The position numbers were made by a program, and so were the translations under genes. From NCBI GenBank assembly GCA_963920525.1, contig OY986439.1:29756319-29820318 (forward strand): a DNA stretch of 64,000 bases, given 5' to 3'. How positions within the stretch are numbered: the first letter of the stretch is position 1; every line of letters starts with the position of its first letter. Below, in pieces: positions 57,689 to 64,000 of the stretch. The stretch is from Dichetophora obliterata (Eukaryota > Arthropoda > Insecta > Diptera > Sciomyzidae). The notes beneath the pieces are model-generated. The model saw only the letters and a list, made by a program, of their open reading frames with translations. It was not told the origin of the DNA and ran no database searches.

Positions 57689-59920
57689 TTACTTACTTAC
57701 TTAGTTGGCGCTACAACCGTATGTCGGTCTTGGCCTCATCTAAGAATTTGCGCCAGCCATTTCTGTCTTTCGCTTGCTGGCGCCAGTTGGAAATTCCAAG
57801 CTTCGTCAGGTTGTCCTCTACTTGGTCTTTCCAACGAAGATGCGGTCGTCCTCTTCTGCGTTGACCGCCGCTGGGTACCGAATCGAATGTTTTCTTCACT
57901 AGAGCATCGTCTTTCATGCGCTGAACATGACCAAGCCAGCGAAGCCGCTCGATTTTAATCCGCTTGACTATGTCGATGTCAGCGTACAGCTCATACAGTT
58001 CATCTTTCCACCGTATTCGGTACTCGCCATTGACGCAGATTGGTCCGTAGATCTTACGAAGAATCTTTCTCTCGAATGCTCCTAAAGTCTTTTCATCTAA
58101 ACTGCTCAGCGTCCAGGTTTGTGATGCGTAAAGTAGGACGGGCATGATGAGCGATTTATAGAGCGTGATTTTCGTTCGTCGAGAGAGGGCTCTGCTTCTT
58201 AATTGCCTACTGAGCCCAAAGTAACACCTGTTGGCAAGAGTTATTCTTCGTTTGATCTCAATGCTGATGTCGTTGGTTGAATTAATGCTGGATAGACGAA
58301 GTTCTTCACAACCTCGAAGGAGGTATTGTCAACGGTAACGTGGGTTCCAAGACGCTGGGACTGTTTGTTTGTTGACACTAAGTATTTTGTCTTATCTGCA
58401 TTCACTGCCAGACCCATTCGACTTGACTCTCTTTCTAATCTGGAAAATGCTGCACTGACTTCGCGCGTATTATGGCCAATGATATCGATGTCATCAGCAT
58501 ACGCAAGCAGCATAACACTCTTGTAGAATATTGTGCCACTACGTCTCAGATCAGCAGCTCGGATGATCTTTTCCATCATTAGGTTGAAAAAGTCGCACGA
58601 TAAGGAATCACCTTGTCTGAAACCTCGTTTGGTAATAAATGGTGGGGAGAGGTCCTACCCGATTTTAACTGCGCTGCTGGTGTTGCTCAGTGTCATCCTG
58701 CAAAGTCGTATTAGTTTTGCAGGAATACCAAATTCAGACATGGTGGAGTACAGGTGCTTCCTTATTGGGCTGTCGAAGGCGGCTTTGTAGTCGACAAAAA
58801 GATGGTGGGTGTCGACTTGTTTTTCTTGAGTCTTCTCCAAGATTTGTCGTAGCGTGAAAATCTGGTCGATGGTGGACTTTCCAGGTCTGAAGCCACACTG
58901 ATAAGGTCCGATCAGTTCGTTTACAATGGGCTTCAATCTTTCACATAAAACGCTCGACAGGACCTTATATGCGATATTAAGAAGGCTTATCCCACGGTAA
59001 TTGGCACAGATAGTGGGATCGCCTTTCTTGTGGATTGGGCAAAGCACACTGAGATTCCAATCGTTCGGAATGCATTCTTCCGACCATATTCTGCATATAA
59101 GCTCGTGAATGCATTTAAGTAGAGCTTCGCCTCCGTTCTTAAACAGCTCAGCAGGTAAGCCATCAGCTCCCGCGGCTTTGTTATTTTTAAGCCGAGCTAT
59201 AGCTGTCAGAACTTCATCATAGTCGGGCAGCGGAACCTCGACGCTGTCATCCGCAATTGGGGTTTCCGGAATATCATCTCTATTGGCGGGATTGTTGTCA
59301 GCGTCGCCATTTAGAAGCTTAGAGAAGTGTTCCCTCCATAACGTCAGTGTACTCTGGACATCTGTCACTAGATTCCCGTTTTCATCCTTGCAGGAAGAGG
59401 CCCCGGTTTTAAAACCATCGGCAAGGCGTCTTATTTTTTCGAAAAATTTTCGGGCCTCATTCCTGTCACCATACATCTCAATCTTCTCCTGCTCGCGCTT
59501 TTCTGCCTCTCTTTTTTTCCGCCTGAAAATATGTCTCTCTTCCCTCCTCTTTTCTTTGTATCGCTCCTTAGCAGCGCGCGTTACAACCGACTGCAGGGTA
59601 GCTTTGTAGGCGGCGTCTTTCTCTGCAGTGGCGTCGCGACACTCCTGGTCGTACCACTGGTTTCGGCGAGAGCGTTGGTAGCCAATCACCTCTTCAGCAG
59701 CAGCACGCATGGAGTTGGAAATGTGTGTCCACTGCGCGCATATATCATCGATTGGAGGAGTGCTTTGAAGCAGGAGTGAGAGTCGAGTGGCGAAAGCATC
59801 GGCTGTCTGTTTCGAATGCAGCTTGTCGACGTCTAGCTCTCTCTGTGTAGGGTTGCGTGTATTTTTAGCTGCGCACAGACGTGTACGGATCTTGGCTGCA
59901 ACAAGATAGTGATCCGAGTC
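57689..59920 (-). mobile_element. RTE-like retrotransposon copy 2, 5'-truncated, with 10-bp target duplication
   Basis: This minus-strand copy runs from the AAGT-repeat 3' tail at 57689 to an abrupt 5' end at 59920, equivalent to about position 7065 of copy 1. AAAAAATAAC occurs on both sides (57679-57688 and 59921-59930). 5' truncation plus a short duplication is the signature of target-primed reverse transcription. The sequence is very close to copy 1, so both are fairly young. Confidence 0.93.
57711..59710 (-). pseudogene. RTE-like ORF copy 2 (reverse transcriptase), defective
   Basis: The frame 59710-58655 (351 codons) runs from the end of the endonuclease linker through the RT palm: KNNKAAGADGLPAELF, LCPIHKKGDPTICANYRGIS, CGFRPGKSTIDQIF and the motif A block FVDYKAAFDS. 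An in-frame stop follows KIG. The next piece gives FRQGDSLSC and then LLAYADDIDIIG (58579-58241). Seven bases are missing near 58291 relative to copy 1, breaking the frame again. The thumb and C-terminal part (58145-57711) end in KTDIRL. The endonuclease domain is absent through truncation. Confidence 0.88.
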
Positions 59921-60225
59921 AAAAAATAACTAAAACATATATATTTAAAATATGTGCTTTAAAATTTTTATTCTTGTATTTGAAATAAAGTATTTAAATT
60001 AAATTAATAATTAAACAAAACAAAGCCAATGGCACTCATTAACTAAAATCATTTAAATTTTCAATTTATTGAAAAACTTAAAAATTTGTTTAAAAAAATA
60101 TACATTTGATATGTATATGAATGTAAATGTCATTACCAATTTTTGACATCATAGTAAATTACATTCTATATAAAATAGTTTTACTCATTAATAAATCAAC
60201 TTAGTTTTAGTAGATTAATTTAAGA

Positions 60226-60420
60226 AATGTGGAGATAATTCCAAGTCTGTTCATTATAAAGGCAAGTTGCTTATGCTGTTTTATTGATTCCTGAAGCACC
60301 AGCAAATGCAGAAAGCATTTTTTCTCAAATCTGTAGTAATAAGGCTAAAACCAGAAATTCATTTTATATCAAACCTTTTGTGAAATTTTGCAATGGAAAG
60401 ACTGTTTAAGAAAAATCAAA
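60226..60420 (+). pseudogene. hAT-like transposase C-terminal fragment (plus strand)
   Basis: After one frame slip the sequence reads AYAVLLIPEAPANAESIFSQ, then ICSNKAKTRNSFYIKP. This matches the hAT dimerisation block (L-x-I-P-x-S-x-A-x-x-E-R-x-F-S, then K-x-K-x-R-N). The preceding GDNSK-type text repeats the end of the minus-strand fragment at 60639. It is the missing 3' part of that gene, in opposite orientation. Confidence 0.6.
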
Positions 60421-60638
60421 CAGTCACAAATGATGAAATCTGAAAAATTAAATTATTTTTTAAACATATTTTGATCAAACTTTTTTATAATTTTTGATGA
60501 CTGTTTTAATTTGTGCAGTTCCAATCGCTTTTCCTTAAAAAATTTTGAGTTCAAAAAATCCCACGCAAGGTGCGAATTTCTAATTTATTTTTGATTTGAG
60601 TTTTGTTAATATAATACGTTAATATAAAAAAAAATACG

Positions 60639-61134
60639 TTATAAAACAACATAAGCTTGTTTTGTAAGTAATGGAAAGACTTTGGAATTATCTCCACGTT
60701 TCTGATCAAAAATTGCTTTCCAAAAAGTTTCAATATTTTCATTAAGTAAATTCAAATCACTGAAATTAATGTGGCGCAACTCATCGTCAGTTTCTTGTAA
60801 TTTTTCTGATTAGATGACATTAGGTAGAAAAATACGCAAATAGAAAATAATGAAATCTTACCTTTTTTTTTAAATTTTCGTTGGTGCTAAAAGATCGACA
60901 CATTTTAGAAAATCATTCCCAAAATCAAACTTTTGTAATAAACAATTGCAAAGCTCAACATAAAATTTTAAGCAATGTTCTCTAAAATCCATTTCATCTG
61001 ATTCGAATAATTTATGCGTAGAGCTTAAAGACGTATATACCTTGCCTCCTAAATAAATGTCTTTATGATTTTTTAAGAACTTGAAATCATTTACATCAAT
61101 TTCTTTGTAGTGTTCAAAGCATATGTATTCATAT
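60639..61134 (-). pseudogene. hAT-like transposase fragment (minus strand), with probable intron
   Basis: The upstream part reads EHYKEIDVNDFKFLKNHKDI, KLFESDEMDFREHCLKFYVE and LLQKFDFGNDFLKCVDLLAP, like the pre-dimerisation region of hAT transposases. A GGTAAGAT donor and an ATCAG acceptor about 60 bases later then bring in KLQETDDELRHINFSDLNLL, NENIETFWKAIFDQKRGDNS and KVFPLLTKQAYVVL, which precedes the dimerisation block in this family. One frame slip lies just before the donor. The sequence stops at 60639, where the next block should begin. That block is on the other strand at 60270. No N-terminal BED finger or DDE residues were found. Confidence 0.6.
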
Positions 61135-62107
61135 ATATATATTAATATTGACCGTCAAGATGAAAATTGAGACAAAAGAACAGGAACAACGATAGCAACA
61201 ATAATAGCAACTGCGCTACCACTTCATAAAGAAATTTTTGAAAGGGCGTGAAAAGTAGTATTAAAATGAGTAGCAGCTTCAAATGTTACTTATATTTTTG
61301 CAGTAACATACAATTTATTTATTTATTGTATTTGATTCATTTAACTAGTAAGCATTGTTTTAATCGTACAACTTGAAAAACTGGGTAAAATAAAAAAAAA
61401 CTATTTTTTACGTAAAAACTGGAAAACTGTCTACCCTCTCAAAAAACTGCCAGCAAAAAGTTTATCTGCCCATATGGTAACACTGATCACAAAACACAAT
61501 TATTTTCATTTGTTTATTTGTTTGTTGACATTTTAGTTTGTCACAAAATGAGAAGATTGCTCTCAATTGAGAACATTAAAATTTAAAACAGCTTTGTAGG
61601 AGGTTTACAGAAGGTTTGTTCCTATTTTAAAATTCTCTCATTTGTGAAGCTCTTACAAGAGGTTTTTTTCGTTATTGAACGTTTATGAATAACGTTTTTA
61701 AGCATGTGTCTTACAAAGGGCTTACAAGAGGTTTGTAACTTTTTATGAATACGGCTGTTAGTCTTTAATTACAAAAAAATAGTTTTGTCTCATTTTTTTA
61801 TAGAGTCCCTTGAAGAAAAAATAGTTTTTTGCTCTTCCCAAAAATTAAATTTTTTGAGTTGTAGCTCTTTTGAAGAGAGAGTGTGCTATTTATGTATAGA
61901 AAATAAAAAATTTCCATAAACGCCATTAGCGGAGGATGCAAAATAGAAAGCAATAGGTGAAAAAAACAAATAACAAACTTTTTCTCGCACTGATCTGATC
62001 TGACCTGCTCGCATTCACTCTGCACGGCTTATTTACTCAGCAGGTACCTGCCTGCGCCTGCCTGCCTGCCTGCCTGCTCGCATCAGCGTTTACTCTGTCC
62101 GCAGACT

Positions 62108-63741
62108 AAGGCATAACACTAGCTTCGGTTATAAGTAATTCAAATTGTCTTTCACGTTTGTTCCGCCTAGCCAATAATTCACATATGGTTCCAATAAATT
62201 CTTCGTCTAATAATCTATCCCTTTCCTTTCAGGTAAAAGACCAAACGTTGTTTGTATAAGGCACAGGCCTTGGTTCTGTGATCTTTAAAAAAAAAATTAA
62301 CAAAATCAAATATTTGCCAAACATAAAGTCCGGTCATCAAAATAGCAAAACCTTAATAAATTTCATAAAAATTAATGAAGTGACTTGATATCAATTTTAA
62401 ATTGATATTGTTCTGAACTGACCTCATGGAGACCTATCTTTTTCTCCAAGTGACGTAACAAAAGTTATAAAAACATCATAACTTCGAATATACTTGAAAA
62501 ACATACCAAAAAAGCACGGAAAGGAAGGGATTTGTTTTTAATTTCGACACAGTCAATGAATTTTTACCCAACGATTTCAACCCATTTTAAATTGAAACCA
62601 AGCTGCTCTAAAACCAATAATCTGACATCAACAGCACGATATGAGTATTTACTTCTAACATTACGCTTATATTAATTAAATTGCATATTTATTTATTTAT
62701 TTATTTATTATGCTTGAGTGAGTTTTATTGATTGGTATTTGAAAATATTGGTAGCATAGACCCTGCAGTCCAAGGCAACGTGCACGAAAACTTCATGATG
62801 ATTTCTTTAAGAAACTTACTGCATAAGATACATTAATTGATAATTCTTTAATAAATCTGTCTTGTTTTCGTTTATCGAAAACAGAAAGTTTTCAAACAAT
62901 GCACAAATTTGGAACATTTATATGAGATTTTCGTCAATGAAATGTATAACCGAATCAGCGTGTTTCGTCAATCATGCACGATTCATTAAAAATTTCTGTA
63001 AGACTTAGACTATTGGGGAAAGCTTGAATATTTGTCTCCCTGTATAACTTAAATTTGAGAATTTTTAAGAATTGTTCATTGTTTTTGTTTAATTTCTTAT
63101 TGCGACTTAAAAGTCTACGAACTGAATTAAATTAAAAAAACAAACCCCTAACAACTGTGCAAACTTCAGATGAGTTATATAGCAATTTTCAAGTGTTAAA
63201 CAATAGTAATATCATCATCATGATGATAGCTTATGATAATATTATGAAAAAGATATTATTAAAACATATAATTAGCAGCAAAACTCTTCCAAGTTGTAAG
63301 ATGCAAAAAGTCGGTGTATTTTGCGTTGATATTTTTTTTTATCTAATAGAATAGTATAGTGAAGATACTTACTACTCTTCACTTACTTCCACAGTTCTAG
63401 GCTCTGATTGATGTTTTTCTTAACTAGGTTTATCTTCAATCTTTTATGATGTTTTTATTAGTTTTATTTAAATTAAGATTGTCACTGCCTTTAGTTGTTA
63501 AATGTTTTGCTTAATTAAACTTAGAGAGTAGAAAAGTTTTAAAAGAATTTTGTATTTTAGTTGTTAACGTTTAGGCTCTCATTCATGTTGGGCAAACGTG
63601 TGAACACAGACTTTACAAAATTAAAGTATAAAAAAGTGTGAAGTGGAAAAAAAGTGAAAGAAAATTATAAATTTAGAATATTAGTGAAACTGTTACATAA
63701 GTTTTGCACGAAAATAACAGTTTTACACATCAATATAAAAT
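62108..63741. other. AT-rich intergenic stretch before the last gene
   Basis: A TTTA microsatellite lies at about 62690-62710. The last part (from about 63590) is the probable promoter and 5' UTR of the gene starting at 63742. Nothing else recognised. Confidence 0.4.
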
Positions 63742-64000
63742 ATGGATAACCCGGCATTTTCGTTGGAGTTGGAAACAAAAAAAGGTATAGTTTTGCTTAT
63801 TGCATAAAATAACAGTACATTAATTATAATATAATAATAGAAGTGAATTAATTAAAAAAAAAAGACAAAAATGCATAATTATAAGGGGTACTCATAATAT
63901 GTTGTATTTGTGAATGTGAATTTTGTCTTAGATTTTAACCGCAGCTCAAAAGAATCAAAAAACGTGAAAAAACATGAGAGGTATTCACATGAGCGTCCAC
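63742..64000 (+). CDS. Unrecognised gene, first two exons (runs off the window)
   Basis: Exon 1 (63742-63784) reads MDNPAFSLELETKK and ends at a GTATAG donor. The TTAG acceptor at 63928-63931 starts exon 2 at 63932, which continues in phase as DFNRSSKESKNVKKHERYSH and ERP to the window edge without a stop. The start is supported by an in-frame ATG preceded by AT-rich leader and by the clean phase across a 147-base intron. A nearer acceptor (CGCAG at 63944) would give a stop at once. The encoded segment is hydrophilic and basic, with no domain visible. I do not recognise the gene. Confidence 0.45.

Larger units (their letters stand above)
57312..61757. mobile_element. Middle element, TTA-flanked, CAGCCGTATTCAT ends
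   Basis: CAGCCGTATTCATGAAAA at the left pairs with the complement CAGCCGTATTCATAAAAA at the right. TTA lies on both sides (57309-57311 and 61758-61760), the usual PIF/Harbinger duplication. Subterminal TTCATAAACG words also pair. It contains the RTE copy and the hAT-like relic, whose relation to these ends is unclear. Confidence 0.75.
55805..62107. mobile_element. Outer 6.3-kb inverted-repeat element (nested composite)
   Basis: The left end AGTCTGCGGACAGAGTAAA is the exact complement of the right end at 62107. Both arms continue with AGGC minisatellite (about 55828-55850 and 62047-62085), a GTGCAGAGT section and an AGATCAGATCAG run. Deeper pairing recurs at 57193-57235 with 61843-61885 (CTCTTCAAAAGAG, ACAACTCAAAA). 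CAGAGTAAA is a hAT-like start but no 8-bp duplication is visible. Most of the length is later insertions. Confidence 0.75.

Overview
The window looks like nuclear DNA of a higher fly (Diptera, probably Schizophora). The evidence is AT-rich sequence, short GT-AG introns, and proteins whose closest relatives I recognise from Drosophila. Six host genes are supported. They are the last exon of an HspB8-type small heat-shock protein (CG14207 type, 635-829 +), a CGR1/CCDC86-family nucleolar protein (13483-14015 -), an SLC25A39/40 mitochondrial carrier (shawn/Tyler type, 20932-22793 -), the thioredoxin-repeat ER protein pretaporter/TXNDC5 (28053-30528 +), a BTBD17-like BTB-BACK protein (36432-38189 +), and the first two exons of an unrecognised gene leaving the window at 64000 (+). 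From memory, HspB8/CG14207 and the shawn/Tyler carriers are neighbours on the Drosophila X (Muller element A), so this may be the homologous block. The genes share no pathway or operon-like arrangement.

The rest is a dense, nested collection of transposable elements. Region by region: 1.7-5.0 kb holds AT-rich degenerate repeats and a foldback-like inverted structure. 5.07-7.8 kb is a nearly full-length but broken RTE-like non-LTR retrotransposon (-). 8490-9776 is a mariner with an intact 347-codon transposase, near-perfect TIRs and a TA duplication. 10.0-10.75 kb has a transposase-domain-like two-piece gene. 11.67-13.33 kb is a long-TIR element with a second one nested inside. 16.0-17.4 kb is a Harbinger-like element with a decayed Myb/SANT gene. 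17.49-18.74 kb is a dead DD41D (rosa-type) element.

23-27.3 kb carries several MITEs and a 2.6 kb inverted-repeat element. 31.7-36.0 kb carries MITEs and a Merlin-type transposase remnant. 40.9-43.5 kb is a 2.6 kb foldback element built of inverted minisatellites. 44.1-48.6 kb is a cluster of MITEs inserted in one another. 49.7-55.0 kb is Helitron-like DNA with an internal satellite of about 144 bp, interrupted by a palindromic MITE and a deleted DD41D element. 55.8-62.1 kb is a three-level nest: an outer inverted-repeat element, then a TTA-flanked element with a rearranged hAT-like transposase, then a 5'-truncated RTE copy with a 10-bp target duplication.

I found no sign of a new defence or metabolic system. 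The unusual content is the mobile-element architecture, above all the foldback-type elements and the hAT-type relic. All boundaries and families were read by eye and no database search was possible.
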